Assembly (NCBI RefSeq): GCF_019443325.1
Contig: NZ_CP080383.1
Span: 1,736,001 to 1,800,000, forward strand
Source of the DNA: Cryobacterium sp. PAMC25264
GTDB taxonomy: Bacteria > Actinomycetota > Actinomycetes > Actinomycetales > Microbacteriaceae
DNA: 64,000 bases
Direction of reading: 5' to 3'
A program made the position numbers and the translations under genes. The notes beneath the pieces are model-generated. The model ran no database searches. It was not told where the DNA came from and was given only the letters and a program-made list of their open reading frames with translations. Below, piece after piece: positions 1-10,089 of the stretch; position 1 is the first letter of the stretch, and each line of letters begins with the position of its first letter.

Positions 1-694
1 CGTCCAGGTTGACCGATGCGCCCCAGGTGTTCCCTTCGGCATCGCTGAGGTACGGGCCGAAATTGGGCAGGTAGTTGCCGCTGGGCCCGAGGTGGTTGTG
101 CACGACGTCCTGGATGACCCCGATCCCGGCGGCGTGGCAGGCGTCGACGAAGCGCTGGTAGGCGGCTGGGCCACCGTAGCCCTCGTGCACGGAGTACCAG
201 AGCACACCGTCGTAGCCCCAGTTGTGGCTGCCGTTGAAGGCGTTCACCGGGAGCAGCTCGACGAAGTCGACGCCGAGGGCCGCCAGGTGATCGAGGCGGC
301 CGACCGCGGCATCCAGGGTGCCCTCGGGGGTGAACGTGCCGATGTGCAGCTCGTAGATGGTGCCGCCGGCCAACTGGCGGCCGGTCCAGGCGTCGTCCTG
401 CCAGGTATGGGCGGCCGGGTCGAAGGTGCGGGAGAGACCGTGCACGCCCGCGGGCTGGCGCCGGGACCGCGGGTCGGGGAACGGGCCGGCGCCGTCGACC
501 AAGAAACCGTAGTCGACGCCGCCTGCCGTGCCGGGCAGGCCGGCGTGCCACCAGCCGGAGTCGTCGCGGCTCATGGCTGCCGGGCCGGCGTCGCTGACCA
601 GCTGCACCAGGGTGGCGTTCGGCGCCCACACCTCGACGGGACGCTGCGCTGGAAAGGTTCGGTCTGGTGCGGAGCTGGTGGCGTCCTCGGTCAC
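1..694 (-). CDS. treZ: Malto-oligosyltrehalose trehalohydrolase TreZ, N-terminal part (cut by window edge)
   Basis: Last step of the TreY/TreZ route: hydrolyses maltooligosyl trehalose to free trehalose plus a shorter maltodextrin, in the cytoplasm. The first 231 residues are present and the 3' part lies outside the window. Visible are an N-terminal beta-sandwich (CBM48-like, with [14 protein letters not shown] near residue 16) and the start of the GH13 barrel, with [35 protein letters not shown] and region I as DVVHNHLG. The catalytic Asp and Glu lie beyond the edge. The start is a GTG whose last two bases are the first two of the treY stop (GTGA), so translation is coupled to treY. Being last in treX-treY-treZ order supports the assignment. 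Confidence 0.93.
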   Translation of the reverse strand, partial: MTEDATSSAPDRTFPAQRPVEVWAPNATLVQLVSDAGPAAMSRDDSGWWHAGLPGTAGGVDYGFLVDGAGPFPDPRSRRQPAGVHGLSRTFDPAAHTWQDDAWTGRQLAGGTIYELHIGTFTPEGTLDAAVGRLDHLAALGVDFVELLPVNAFNGSHNWGYDGVLWYSVHEGYGGPAAYQRFVDACHAAGIGVIQDVVHNHLGPSGNYLPNFGPYLSDAEGNTWGASVNLD

Positions 695-3033
695 GGGGCG
701 ACCTCCTCGGTGGTGGCGGATGCGGGCTGGGCGGTGGCTGCGGGGATGAGCAGTGCCACCGGGTAGCGCGAGAGCAGGTCGGCCAGCCGCACCTCTCCCC
801 CGGCGACGTGGGCGCCGGTGAGGGTGTCCTGCCAGGCGTGGCCGGCGAGCATGATCGTGGTGTCGCCCCAACCGGTGCGAGACAGGGCCACAGGCAGTCG
901 GGTGGCCACCGTGACGGCGCCGCCCCGGTCGAAGGCCACGACGTGGGCGGCCGCCGAGCCGAAGGCCTCGACGGGAGCGTGTCGGCGGAACAAATCCGGC
1001 CGTTCCCGTCGCAGCCGGAGCGCACGGGTGGTGACCAGCAGCTTGGCCGCGCCCGTCTCATCCACCGGCGGCAGCCAACCCGCGGTGACCCGGGCCAGGT
1101 ACTCGCGGCGCACCCCGTAGTCGACGGGGCGGCGGTTGTCGGGATCGACGAGGGACGTCTCCCAGAGCTCGCTGCCCTGGTAGACGTCGGGCACACCGGG
1201 GGCGGTGAGCTGGATCAGCTTGAGCGCGAGGGAGTTGCTCCAACCGGCCTGCCGGATTTTGTCGACGAACGCGGTGACGGTGTCGCGCAACGGACCGGGT
1301 TCGGCCAGGTTGCGGACGAGGTCGCGCATGGCGTTCTCGAACTCCTCGTTCGGCGCGGTCCAGGTGGTGGAGAGGTTGGCTTCCCGGGACGCCTTCTCTG
1401 CGTAGCCGATGAGGCGATCCGTCGACGCCGGCCATGAACCGACGACGGCCTGCCAGAGCAGGTTCTCGAAGGGCGCGTCGCCGAGCGGAGCCAGCCCGCG
1501 CAGCGTGCCGAGCACGGCGGCCCACTCGTCCGGAAGCTCGGCGATGACCGAGATGCGGCTGCGCACGTCCTCCGCACGCTTCGTGTCGTGGGTGGACAGC
1601 GTGGTCTGGGACGCGGGCGAGACGGCCAGGCGGGTTTGCTGGCGGCGGTGGAACTCATCCACAGGCACCGCGAACTCGCTCGGGTCCGCGCCGACCTCGT
1701 TGAGCGAGGTGAGCCGGCTGTAGCGGTAGTAGGCGGTGTCTTCGACGCCCTTGGCCATAACCATGCCGGAGGTCTGCTGGAACCGCACGGCAGCCGGGTG
1801 GGCGGGGTCGGTGAGAACGGGCAGCAGCGCGCTGATGGTGGCGTCCAGATCCGGTCGGCGCTGCCGGGCCAAGCGCACCGCGGTATCCAACTCGTGCCGG
1901 CCGACGGGCAGGTAGGAGCGGTACACCGGGAACCAGGCGATCAGTTCCGCCAGGGCGTCGACAGCGTCAGGCACCTCGGGGATCAGCCGGTCCAGCCGGT
2001 GTACCTCGCTCTGCAGGATCGTGTCCGCGATGGCGCGTTTGCCCGCGTAGACCAGTTCGCTCCAGGAGACGGGGCCGAGACCGCCCCGCTCTGCCTGCAG
2101 GGCGGCCTCGAGGGCGTCGAGTCGCTCCTGGCCCGACGGGTCGACGAGGACCCGGTCAAAGTCGGCGAGGGCGTCGTACCCCGTGGTCCCGTCGGTCGAC
2201 CAGTTGCTGGGCAGCTGCTCGCGACCCTCGAGGATCTTCTCCACGAGGAGGTAGCGGCCGCCCATCGCGGCCTGCAGGCGATCGAGGTAACCGCCCGGGT
2301 CGGCCAGGCCGTCCGGGTGGTCCACCCGCAGGCCCTGCACCGTTCCGGTGCGCACCCAGCGCAGGATCTCGCGGTGGGATTCGTCGAAGACCCACGGCAC
2401 CTCGACGCGGAGGCCGGCGAGGGTGTTCACCGCGAAGAACCGCCGATAGTTGAGGTCGGCGTCGGCCCGGCGCCAGTTCACCAGCTCGTAGTGCTGCCGG
2501 TCGTGCACGACCGTGGCGCTCGCGCCGTCGTCCGCGGTCCCCGGGGCCAGCGGGAACCGGTTGTCGTAGTAGTGCAGTTCGTCGCCGACGATGGTGAGCT
2601 TGTCGAGTTCGGTGTCACCGTCTCCGAGCACCGGGAGCAGCAGTCGGTCGTGGCCGGCCGGCCAGTCCACGTCGAAGGCCTCGGCGTAGCGCGATGCCTG
2701 CCCGCGCTTCAGGAGATCCCACCACCAGGCGTTGCTCAGGGGGGTGTTCACCCCCATGTGGTTGGGCACGATGTCGACCAGGATGCCTCGGCCGGCGGTC
2801 GTGGCCTGCTCGGAGAGCCGCGCAAGGGCTTCGGGGCCGCCTCTGGCCGGGTCGACGGTGCCGTGGTCGATCACGTCGTAGCCGTGATCGGACCCCGGCT
2901 CGGCGGTGAGCAGCGGTGAGAGGTAGATCCAGTCGGCACCCAGTGCGGTGACGTAATCGAGCACGGCTGCCGCCGCATCCAGGTCGAAGGCCGACGTGAT
3001 CTGCAGGCGATAAGTGGAGACGGGAACGATCAT
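691..3033 (-). CDS. treY: Malto-oligosyltrehalose synthase TreY
   Basis: Intramolecular transglucosylase of GH13 that converts the reducing-end alpha-1,4 bond of a maltodextrin into the alpha,alpha-1,1 bond of trehalose, supplying TreZ. 780 residues, normal for TreY. GH13 landmarks appear in order: DIVPNHMG (region I, residues 87-94), [13 protein letters not shown] (region II, with the nucleophile Asp), LLVEKILEG (region III, with the acid/base Glu) and [12 protein letters not shown] (region IV). The gene starts 5 bases after the treX/glgX stop and overlaps treZ by 4 bases, so the three are almost certainly one transcript. TreX trims branches, TreY isomerises and TreZ releases trehalose, a compatible solute and storage sugar. 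Confidence 0.96.
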   Translation of the reverse strand: MIVPVSTYRLQITSAFDLDAAAAVLDYVTALGADWIYLSPLLTAEPGSDHGYDVIDHGTVDPARGGPEALARLSEQATTAGRGILVDIVPNHMGVNTPLSNAWWWDLLKRGQASRYAEAFDVDWPAGHDRLLLPVLGDGDTELDKLTIVGDELHYYDNRFPLAPGTADDGASATVVHDRQHYELVNWRRADADLNYRRFFAVNTLAGLRVEVPWVFDESHREILRWVRTGTVQGLRVDHPDGLADPGGYLDRLQAAMGGRYLLVEKILEGREQLPSNWSTDGTTGYDALADFDRVLVDPSGQERLDALEAALQAERGGLGPVSWSELVYAGKRAIADTILQSEVHRLDRLIPEVPDAVDALAELIAWFPVYRSYLPVGRHELDTAVRLARQRRPDLDATISALLPVLTDPAHPAAVRFQQTSGMVMAKGVEDTAYYRYSRLTSLNEVGADPSEFAVPVDEFHRRQQTRLAVSPASQTTLSTHDTKRAEDVRSRISVIAELPDEWAAVLGTLRGLAPLGDAPFENLLWQAVVGSWPASTDRLIGYAEKASREANLSTTWTAPNEEFENAMRDLVRNLAEPGPLRDTVTAFVDKIRQAGWSNSLALKLIQLTAPGVPDVYQGSELWETSLVDPDNRRPVDYGVRREYLARVTAGWLPPVDETGAAKLLVTTRALRLRRERPDLFRRHAPVEAFGSAAAHVVAFDRGGAVTVATRLPVALSRTGWGDTTIMLAGHAWQDTLTGAHVAGGEVRLADLLSRYPVALLIPAATAQPASATTEEVAP

Positions 3034-3038
3034 GGCGG

Positions 3039-5267
3039 TTACGCGTGTCCTTCGGTCGCGGCGTACGGGTCGGGGAGAACCGGCAGCGTGAGCGTCGCCG
3101 TCGGCGGGGACGGGTGGCTCGCCAGCGACGCGGCCACGGAGTGATCCGGCAGGGCCTCGGGTTCGTGGTACTCGCGGAGAACGACGAGTGAGCGTCCCTT
3201 CACCGTGTGGATGGCACCGGCCGGGCGGGGCAGCGAGTCGGCGCCCTCTCCCCCGGTGTCGATCACGATCTCCCAGGCCGGCGAGTACTCGTCGCTGGGC
3301 AGCGTGAACTCGACGTCCTCGCCATCCGCGTTGAAGAGCAGGATGAAGTTGACGTCGGTGACCTCCCGGCCACGGGAGTCGCGCTCGCGGATGCCCTGGC
3401 CGTTGAGGAACATACCCACGGTGCGGGCGCGGCTTTCGTCCCAGTCTTCCGCCCGCATCTCCTCGCCGTCGGTGTTCAACCAGACGATGTCCGCCAGCGG
3501 GTCACCCTCGCCACGCTTGCCGGGGTGGCCGTCGAAGAAGCGACTGCGGCGGAAGGTGGGGTGTTCCTTGCGGAGGCGCACCACGGCAGCCGTGAACTCG
3601 ATCAAAGGCGCATCGGCCTCGTCCCAGTGGATCCAGCTCAGCTCGGAGTCCTGTGCGTAGGTGTTGTTGTTGCCGTGTTGCGTGCGGCCGAGTTCGTCAC
3701 CGTGCAGGATCATCGGCACGCCCTGGGACAGAAGCATGGTGGCGATGAAGTTGCGCTGCTGGCGGCCACGCAGGGTGCGGATGGCGTCGTCGTCGGTGGG
3801 TCCCTCGACGCCGGAGTTCCACGACCGGTTGTGGCTCTCGCCGTCGTTGTTGCCCTCGCCGTTGGCGTCGTTGTGCTTCTCGTTGTAGGAGACCAGGTCG
3901 TTGAGGGTGAAGCCGTCGTGCGCGGTGACGAAGTTGATCGAGGCCACCGGACGGCGGCCGGAGTGCTCGTAGAGGTCGGCGGATCCGGAGATGCGCGACG
4001 CGAACTCGCCGAGGGTGGAGGGTTCTCCACGCCAGAAGTCGCGCACGGTGTCGCGGTATTTCCCGTTCCACTCCGTCCACTGCGGCGGGAAGTTACCGAC
4101 CTGGTACCCGCCGGGGCCGACGTCCCAGGGCTCGGCGATGAGCTTGACCTGGGAGACGATCGGGTCCTGCTGCACGAGCTCGAAGAAGGTCGACAGCTTG
4201 TCGACGTCGTACAGGTCACGGGCCAGGGCGCTGGCCAGGTCGAACCGGAAACCGTCGACGTGCATCTCGATGGCCCAGTAGCGCAGCGAGTCCATGATCA
4301 ACTGCAGCGCGTGCGGGTGGCGCACGTTGAGCGTGTTGCCTGTACCGGTGTAGTCCATGTAGTAGCGGCCGTCGTCGTCCATCAGCCGGTAGTAGGCGGC
4401 GTTGTCGATGCCCTTGAACGAGATGGTCGGGCCCAGGTGGTTGCCCTCCGCGGTGTGGTTGTAGACCACGTCGAGGATGACCTCGATGCCGGCGGCGTGC
4501 AGGTTCTTGACCATGCCCTTGAACTCCTGTACCTGCTGGCCGAGGTCGCCGCTGGAGGAGTATGCGTTGTGCGGGGCGAAGAACCCGATGGTGTTGTAGC
4601 CCCAGTAGTTGCTCAGGCCCTGGTCCTGCAGGGTGGAGTCGTTGACGAACTGGTGCACCGGCATCAGCTCGATGGCGGTGACGCCGAGCTTCTGCAGGTG
4701 CTCGATGACCGACGGATGCGCGACGGCCGCGTAGGTGCCGCGCTGGGACTCCGGCACCTCGCTCTGCAGCTGGGTGAGGCCCTTGACGTGGGCCTCGTAG
4801 ATCACCGTCTCGTTGTACGGGGTGCGCGGTGAGCGGTCGCCGGTCCAGTCGAAGAACGGGTTGACGACGACGCCGAGCATCATGTGCGGGGCGGAGTCCT
4901 CGTCGTTGCGGGAGTCCGGGTCTCCGAAGTTGTAGGAGAACAGGGCCTGGTCCCAGTCCATGACGCCGCAGGTGGCCTTGGCGTACGGGTCGAGCAGCAG
5001 CTTGTTGGGGTTGGCGCGTTTGCCCTCGCTGGGGTTGTACTCGCCGTGCACCCGGTAGCCGTAGCGCTGGCCAGGCTGCACCTCCGGCAGGTAGCAGTGC
5101 CAGACGAAGGCGCTGGACTCGCGGACCTCCACGGGAGTCTCGGCGCCGTTCTCGTCGAACAGGCACAGCTCCACCCGCTCGGCGGCCTCGCTGAACAGGG
5201 CGAAGTTCGTGCCGCTGCCGTCATAGGTCGCGCCGAGCGGGTAGGCAGATCCGGGCCAGGTTTCCAC
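3039..5267 (-). CDS. glgX: Glycogen debranching enzyme GlgX/TreX (GH13 isoamylase type)
   Basis: Hydrolyses alpha-1,6 branches of glycogen or limit dextrin. In front of treY and treZ it plays the TreX role, feeding linear maltodextrins into trehalose synthesis. An N-terminal CBM48 region (YPLGATYDGSGTNFALFS) is followed by a GH13 barrel with DVVYNHTAEG (I), GFRFDLASAL (II, nucleophile Asp), LIAEPWDVG (III, acid/base Glu) and FVTAHDGFT (IV). I choose a GTG start at 5267: GAGGAG lies 6 bases upstream and the protein then begins VETWPGSAYPLG, as family members do. An upstream in-frame ATG at 5342 would add 25 residues without family resemblance. Length 742 residues. The C-terminal tail after the beta domain is variable. 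Confidence 0.94.
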   Translation of the reverse strand: METWPGSAYPLGATYDGSGTNFALFSEAAERVELCLFDENGAETPVEVRESSAFVWHCYLPEVQPGQRYGYRVHGEYNPSEGKRANPNKLLLDPYAKATCGVMDWDQALFSYNFGDPDSRNDEDSAPHMMLGVVVNPFFDWTGDRSPRTPYNETVIYEAHVKGLTQLQSEVPESQRGTYAAVAHPSVIEHLQKLGVTAIELMPVHQFVNDSTLQDQGLSNYWGYNTIGFFAPHNAYSSSGDLGQQVQEFKGMVKNLHAAGIEVILDVVYNHTAEGNHLGPTISFKGIDNAAYYRLMDDDGRYYMDYTGTGNTLNVRHPHALQLIMDSLRYWAIEMHVDGFRFDLASALARDLYDVDKLSTFFELVQQDPIVSQVKLIAEPWDVGPGGYQVGNFPPQWTEWNGKYRDTVRDFWRGEPSTLGEFASRISGSADLYEHSGRRPVASINFVTAHDGFTLNDLVSYNEKHNDANGEGNNDGESHNRSWNSGVEGPTDDDAIRTLRGRQQRNFIATMLLSQGVPMILHGDELGRTQHGNNNTYAQDSELSWIHWDEADAPLIEFTAAVVRLRKEHPTFRRSRFFDGHPGKRGEGDPLADIVWLNTDGEEMRAEDWDESRARTVGMFLNGQGIRERDSRGREVTDVNFILLFNADGEDVEFTLPSDEYSPAWEIVIDTGGEGADSLPRPAGAIHTVKGRSLVVLREYHEPEALPDHSVAASLASHPSPPTATLTLPVLPDPYAATEGHA

Positions 5268-5385
5268 GGTGTACTCCTCGAGGAATGAATAATCGAAAGG
5301 GGGAACGTGGGCGGTTTGCCTGAGCCGGGCCCACTCGTTCACGCTACCCCGTCCGAGGGACCTCGCTCGCCCGCCGGGCCCGGGG

Positions 5386-6420
5386 TCAGGCCATGAGGTC
5401 GTGCACGAGCGGGGCCACCTCGGTGCCGTAGAGCTCGATGCTGTTCATGAGCTTCTCGTGCGAGAGGGTGCCCAGGCTGTACTTGAGGTCGAACCGGGAC
5501 AAGGACAGCCCGGTGGCCATCTTGGCGATCTTGGTGGCGACGGTCTGGGGCGATCCGACGAACAGGGCGCCGTCGGGTCCGGCGTCCTGCTCGAAGCGGG
5601 CCTTGGTGGCCGGCCCCCAACCGCGCTCACGGCCGATGCGGTCCTGCATGGCCCGGTAGTGCGGCCACATTTCCTCACGGGCCTGTTCGTCGGTCGCGGC
5701 CACGTAGCCGGGCGAGTGCTCGCCGATGGGCAGCCGCTCGCGACCGAACTGGTCGAGGGCGCGGTGGTACAGGTCGGTGAACTGCGCGAACGCCAACGGT
5801 TCGCCGCCGATGATCGCGAGCATCAGGGGCAGGCCGTAGTGGGCGGCGCGCACTACCGACTGCGGGCTGCCGCCCACGCCGATCCAGGTGCGGATGCTGC
5901 CCGACTCGGTGGGCGGGAACACCCGCTGGTCGGTCAGGGAGCCCCTCGTGGTGCCGGTCCAGGTGACCGGCTCCTCCTTGAGCAGTTCGGTGAAGAGCTC
6001 AAGCTTCTCCTCGAACAGCTGCTCGTAGTCGCTCAGCTCCAGGCCGAACAGCGGGAACGACTCGGTGAAGGAGCCGCGGCCGAGGATTACTTCTGCTCGA
6101 CCGTTGGAGACGGCGTCGAGGGTAGCGAAGCGTTGGAACACCCGCACCGGGTCGTCGGAGCTGAGCACGGTGACGGCGGAGCCGAGCTTGATGGCAGAGG
6201 TCTGTCCGGCGATCGCGGCGAGGACGACCTCGGGGGCGGAGACGGCGAAGTCCTCCCGGTGGTGCTCACCGATGCCGAAGAAGCTCAGGCCCACCTGGTC
6301 GGCAAGTACCGCCTCGGCCACCACGTTCCGGAGTACCTGCGCGTGGCTGAGCAGGGTTCCGTCGGGGGCGTACGTGACGTCGCCGAACGTGTCGAGACCC
6401 AATTCCAGTGTCGGTGCCAT
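5386..6420 (-). CDS. LLM-class flavin-dependent oxidoreductase
   Basis: Bacterial-luciferase-like monooxygenase fold (FMN or F420 dependent), cytoplasmic, 344 residues. Features seen: an N-terminal strand with GLDTFGDV, then FFGIGEHHREDFAVSAPE, IKLGSAVTVLSSDDPVRVFQRFATLD, GRAEVILGRGSFTESFPLFG and a C-terminal part with VGSPQTVATKIAKM, all typical of the family. The substrate cannot be told from sequence. It is followed by the treX-treY-treZ set, but a 118-base gap and no functional link argue against one operon. A 16-bp palindrome lies 26-41 bases before the ATG, so local regulation is likely. Confidence 0.9.
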   Translation of the reverse strand: MAPTLELGLDTFGDVTYAPDGTLLSHAQVLRNVVAEAVLADQVGLSFFGIGEHHREDFAVSAPEVVLAAIAGQTSAIKLGSAVTVLSSDDPVRVFQRFATLDAVSNGRAEVILGRGSFTESFPLFGLELSDYEQLFEEKLELFTELLKEEPVTWTGTTRGSLTDQRVFPPTESGSIRTWIGVGGSPQSVVRAAHYGLPLMLAIIGGEPLAFAQFTDLYHRALDQFGRERLPIGEHSPGYVAATDEQAREEMWPHYRAMQDRIGRERGWGPATKARFEQDAGPDGALFVGSPQTVATKIAKMATGLSLSRFDLKYSLGTLSHEKLMNSIELYGTEVAPLVHDLMA

Positions 6421-6445
6421 GTGTCGTGCGCCCTTCCCATCGGTT

Positions 6446-6461
6446 TGTATGCAAACGCATA
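6446..6461. promoter_or_regulatory. Palindromic operator candidate upstream of the LLM oxidoreductase
   Basis: Perfect inverted repeat GTATGC-AAAC-GCATAC, 26 bases upstream of the oxidoreductase ATG. It also contains the overlapping smaller symmetry TTTG-N4-CAAA. This looks like a MarR-, TetR- or GntR-type operator. No regulator gene is adjacent, so the cognate protein is unknown. Confidence 0.45.
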
Positions 6462-6560
6462 CTACGTCCCAACGGCCGCGTGGCCGGTTCTATTCCAGGT
6501 GCGTTCAGCGATGCCGCCCCGGTGCCGTCGTCCCGGCGCTGCCGGCTCCAAGCTGCCGGT

Positions 6561-8246
6561 TCAGCGAGCAGCGGATGCGGCGGTGCTGGTCTCGACCACC
6601 TGGCCGGCCTCGACCGCCCAGTGTCTGTCGAGGCTCACAGTGGACAGCATCCGTCGGTCGTGCGTCACCAGCAGCAGCGTACCCGTGTAGGAGTCCAGGG
6701 CCTGCTCGAGCTGTTCGATCGCGGCCAGGTCCAGGTGGTTGGTGGGCTCGTCGAGCACCAGCAGGTTCACGCCGGTGGCCTGGAGCAGGGCGAGGCCCGC
6801 GCGCGTGCGCTCGCCGGGCGAGAGGGCATCGGCCGGCCGGCCGACGTGATCGGCGGTCAGGCCGAACTTGGCCAGCAGGGTGCGGATCTCTCCGGCGGCC
6901 AGGTCGGGCAGGCGCTCCTCGAAGATGGCCACCAGGCTCTGGTCACCGGTGACGCTGGCCCGTGCCTGGTCGATCTCCCCGATCGCGACGCTCGTGCCCA
7001 GGCTCGCCGACCCGGCATCGGGGACACGACGGCCCAGCAGCGCCCGCAGCAGAGTGGTCTTACCCGCCCCGTTGGGCCCGGTGATGCCGATGCGCTCCCC
7101 CGCATTGACCTGCAGCGACACGGGGCCGAAGACGAAGTCGCCCTGCCGCACGATCGCGTCGTTGAGAACGGACACGACGGTGCTCGACCGGGGGGCCGGG
7201 CCGATCGTGAACTCGAGCTTCCATTCCTTGCGCGGTTCGTCGACCTCGTCGAGCCTCTTGATACGGCTCTCCATCTGGCGGACCTTCTGGGCCTGCTTCT
7301 CGCTGGACTCGGCGGAAGCCTTGCGGCGGATCTTGTCGTTGTCCGGCGCCTTCTTCATGGCATTGCGCACGCCCTGGCTGGACCACTCGCGCTGGATGCG
7401 GGCGCGGCCGACCAGGTCTGCCTTCTTGTCGGCGAATTCGTCGAACGCGGCCCGCTTCTGCCGGCGGGCCGTTTCGCGTTCCTCGAGGTAGGAGTCGTAC
7501 CCGCCGCCGAAGACCCGGTTGGCGTTCTGGGCCAGATCCAATTCGAGTACCCGCGTCACGGACCGCGACAGGAACTCGCGGTCGTGGCTGACGAGCACGA
7601 CGCCGCCGCGGAGACCTCGTACGAAGGCCTCGAGACGTTCGAGGCCGTCGAGGTCGAGGTCGTTGGTGGGTTCGTCGAGGAGAACGATGTCGAACCTGGA
7701 CAGCAGCAGCGCCGCCAGGCCCACCCGCGCGACCTGGCCACCGGACAGCGCCGTCATCGGGGCGTCCGCCGCGACGTCGGCGTCCAGCGTGAGGCCGAGC
7801 TCGTGCAGGACGCCCGGCAGCCTGTCGTCGAGATCGGCCGCACCGCTGGCCAGCCATCGGTCGAGGGCCTGCGAGTAGACGTCGGCGGGGTCAGGGCCGC
7901 CGGGTGCGGCCGGTTCGGCGAGAGCGGAGGCCGCGACGTCCATCTCCCGGGTGGCCTGGGCGCATCCGGTGCGTCGGGCGATGTACTCCGAGACGGTCTC
8001 GCCTGGCACGCGCTCGTGTTCCTGCGGCAGCCAGCCCACGAAGGCATCCGCAGGTGAGAGCGACACGCTGCCGGACGAGGGCTCGTCGATTCCGGCGAGC
8101 AGGCGTAGGAGGGTGGACTTGCCGGCGCCGTTCACGCCCACCACGCCCACGACGTCCCCGGGCCCCACGGTGAGGTCGAGGGAGTCGAACAGTGTGCGGT
8201 GGGCGTAGCCGCCGGCCAGGCCCTTGGCGACGAGTGTTGCGGTCAT
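6561..8246 (-). CDS. ABC-F family ATP-binding protein (ribosome-associated, two NBDs)
   Basis: Soluble protein of 561 residues with two ABC ATPase domains and no membrane segments, the ABC-F layout. These proteins act on the ribosome as translation factors or in antibiotic protection. NBD1 has Walker A GVNGAGKS, signature LSGGQVARVGLA and Walker B IVLLDEPTNDLDL. NBD2 has GPNGAGKT, LSPGERTRAGLA and LLVLDEPTNHLDL. A charged linker with KKAPDNDKIRRKA and KQAQKVRQMESRIKRLDE joins them. I use the ATG at 8246 (MTATLVAKGL) because it begins at the first NBD strand. An in-frame start at 8291 would add 15 residues. Whether it confers drug resistance cannot be read from sequence. Confidence 0.9.
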   Translation of the reverse strand: MTATLVAKGLAGGYAHRTLFDSLDLTVGPGDVVGVVGVNGAGKSTLLRLLAGIDEPSSGSVSLSPADAFVGWLPQEHERVPGETVSEYIARRTGCAQATREMDVAASALAEPAAPGGPDPADVYSQALDRWLASGAADLDDRLPGVLHELGLTLDADVAADAPMTALSGGQVARVGLAALLLSRFDIVLLDEPTNDLDLDGLERLEAFVRGLRGGVVLVSHDREFLSRSVTRVLELDLAQNANRVFGGGYDSYLEERETARRQKRAAFDEFADKKADLVGRARIQREWSSQGVRNAMKKAPDNDKIRRKASAESSEKQAQKVRQMESRIKRLDEVDEPRKEWKLEFTIGPAPRSSTVVSVLNDAIVRQGDFVFGPVSLQVNAGERIGITGPNGAGKTTLLRALLGRRVPDAGSASLGTSVAIGEIDQARASVTGDQSLVAIFEERLPDLAAGEIRTLLAKFGLTADHVGRPADALSPGERTRAGLALLQATGVNLLVLDEPTNHLDLAAIEQLEQALDSYTGTLLLVTHDRRMLSTVSLDRHWAVEAGQVVETSTAASAAR

Positions 8247-8319
8247 GGGTCTAGTTTCCCATTCTCGACGCCGGCCGTCGCGCGGCGTCATACCATCGCC
8301 CGGCGCTCACCGAGGTCAT

Positions 8320-8325
8320 TACGCT
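8320..8325 (+). promoter_or_regulatory. Putative -10 of a leaderless promoter (PLP enzyme gene)
   Basis: TACGCT, then exactly 6 bases, then the ATG at 8332, with no Shine-Dalgarno. Transcription would begin at the start codon. Confidence 0.45.
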
Positions 8326-8331
8326 GGCCTC

Positions 8332-9533
8332 ATGACGGTTCGACCAGACAAGCATGCGCCGCAGTCCCTCGCCGAGTCCAGCCGCGCCGTGCACGCGGGC
8401 AACGACATCGACCCCGGCACGGGTGCGGTGCGCACCCCGATCGTGATGGCGAACTCGTACGCGCTGCCCGAGGACCCCTCGACGATCAGCTGGTCGGGCA
8501 CCGATGTTCCCCTCTACACCCGAAATAGCGGCGTCAACCAGCTCGGCCTGCAGCGTAAGTTGGCGCTCCTCGAGCACGGCGAGGACGCCGTGGCACTGGC
8601 CAGCGGCGTCGCCGCGCTGCACGCCGTGTTCTTCACCTTCCTGCGCACCGGTGATCATGTCGTCGTCTCGGATGTCGCCTACGAGGCCACCTTCAAGCTC
8701 TTCCGCGAGCTCCTGCCCGACAAGTACGGCATCACGGCGACGTTCGTGGACACGAGCGACCCGGCGGCCGTCGCGGCGGCTGTCCGCCCCGAGACCCGCC
8801 TGGTGCACGTGGAGGCCATCGCCAACCCGACCACCCGGGTTGCCGACATCGCCGCCATCGCGGCCATCGCCCGAGCGGCCGGCGTCCTGCTGTCGGTCGA
8901 TTCGACGTTCACCCCGCCACCGGTGCTGCGTCCGCTCGATCTCGGTGCCGACCTCGTCGTGCACTCCCTCACCAAGTACATCAACGGCCACGGGGATGCC
9001 ATGGGCGGGGCCGTGATCGGCTCCAGCACGTTGGTGCAGCGGATCAAGTCCGAGGCGATGGTGGACGTCGGCGGGGTGATCAGCCCGTTCAACGCCTGGT
9101 TGATCATGCGCGGGTCGGTCACGCTGCCGCTTCGATTGCGCCAGCACACCGAGAGCGCCCAAATGGTCGCGAAGTTTCTGGCCGCCGACCCGCGGATCGC
9201 TTATGTCGCCTACCCGGGTTGCCGACGCATCCGCAGCATGAGCTGGCCGTTCGCCAGTTCCACCATGGGTTCGGGGGCATGCTCGCGTTCGCCGTGAACG
9301 GCGACGCCGACGCCCAGAACCGGTTCGTGGCCCGGCTCCGGGTGATCACCTCCGCCGTCTCCCTCGGCCACGACGAGAGCCTGATCGTGCACGTATCGGG
9401 CAGCGGGCCGCGGGCCGCTTACTACCCGAAGGAATTCCAGCGGCTCGGACACCTGCGGCTCTCGGTAGGGCTGGAGGACGCCGCCGACCTCATCGGGGAC
9501 CTCAAGGCCGCTCTCGACGAGACCTTCGCCTGA
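8332..9533 (+). CDS. Cys/Met-metabolism PLP-dependent enzyme (gamma-synthase/lyase family), frame broken once
   Basis: Fold-type I PLP enzyme related to cystathionine gamma-synthase/lyase and methionine gamma-lyase. The reaction is not resolved. The first frame (8332 to about 9217) carries PLYTRNSGVNQ, DAVALASGVAAL and the PLP lysine in HSLTKYINGHGDAMGG (about residue 215). The protein continues in the next frame from LPTHPQHELAVRQF to the end at 9533 (GPRAAYYPKEFQRLGHLRLSVGLED). Restoring one base in the CCCGGG run at 9213-9218 rejoins both halves into a 400-residue protein of normal family length. I therefore treat it as one gene, with a sequencing gap or a recent mutation. The start ATG is supported by the leaderless -10 in front of it. 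Confidence 0.82.
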
Positions 9534-9662
9534 CGCCAGCCCGACCCGTCGGAGAGTGGATCGCCCCGTGCGATCGGTGCGGCGCACGGTGTTCGCTCGG
9601 GTTTGGGGTCACACTGGGGGAATATCGGGAGCTGTCCGGCCGCCCGTACGAACGGAGCGATC

Positions 9663-10037
9663 ATGACCGAAGCCGATCTTTTGACTCGCTGGGCCGCGGC
9701 CCGGTGGCACATCATCGTGTCCCAGCTGGCACCCACCTTCCTGCTCACCGCCCTGATCGGGTTCACCGCGCTGGGCCTGGGCGACACCCCCGTCAGCGTG
9801 CGCATCGCCGCCGCCGGTGTTTTGCTCGCCTCCGGAATCCTGGGCGCTCTTGCGCAGATCGCCGCCGCGAATGAGGGCGGGGCGATCATCGAGGACCTGG
9901 CACTGTTGAGCGCACCGTCCGCACTCAGCCGTCGGGTCATCGCGTCGGCTCCCTGGCTGAACGTGGTTCGATTCCTGACGCCCGCGATCTTCGTGATCGT
10001 GTACATCGCCCTGCTGGCCGCGGTGTTCCTGGCCTAG
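9663..10037 (+). CDS. Small integral membrane protein, function unknown
   Basis: 124 residues with about three hydrophobic segments (roughly 20-42, 50-70 and 100-122) and a short polar loop before the last one. No catalytic motif is recognised. The ATG at 9663 is chosen because GGAG lies 5 bases upstream; an in-frame extension to 9603 would add 20 polar residues with no support. It stands alone on the plus strand, convergent with the next gene. Confidence 0.6.
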   Translation: MTEADLLTRWAAARWHIIVSQLAPTFLLTALIGFTALGLGDTPVSVRIAAAGVLLASGILGALAQIAAANEGGAIIEDLALLSAPSALSRRVIASAPWLNVVRFLTPAIFVIVYIALLAAVFLA

Positions 10038-10089
10038 CTTCACCGGTTGGGGTCTGGAGCCGGTGAGGCCCGCTCGCGGGGAACGGCCC

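Noticed and set aside
1588..2919. Long plus-strand open frame opposite treY (443 codons), and a similar one opposite glgX at 3207-4832
   Set aside because: High-GC shadow frames: Val/Gly/Asp-rich translations without domains, lying entirely on the complement of well-supported GH13 genes.
10040..10066. 7-bp stem with 13-base loop between convergent genes as a terminator
   Set aside because: Large loop, no T tract and short stem; not convincing in GC-rich DNA.
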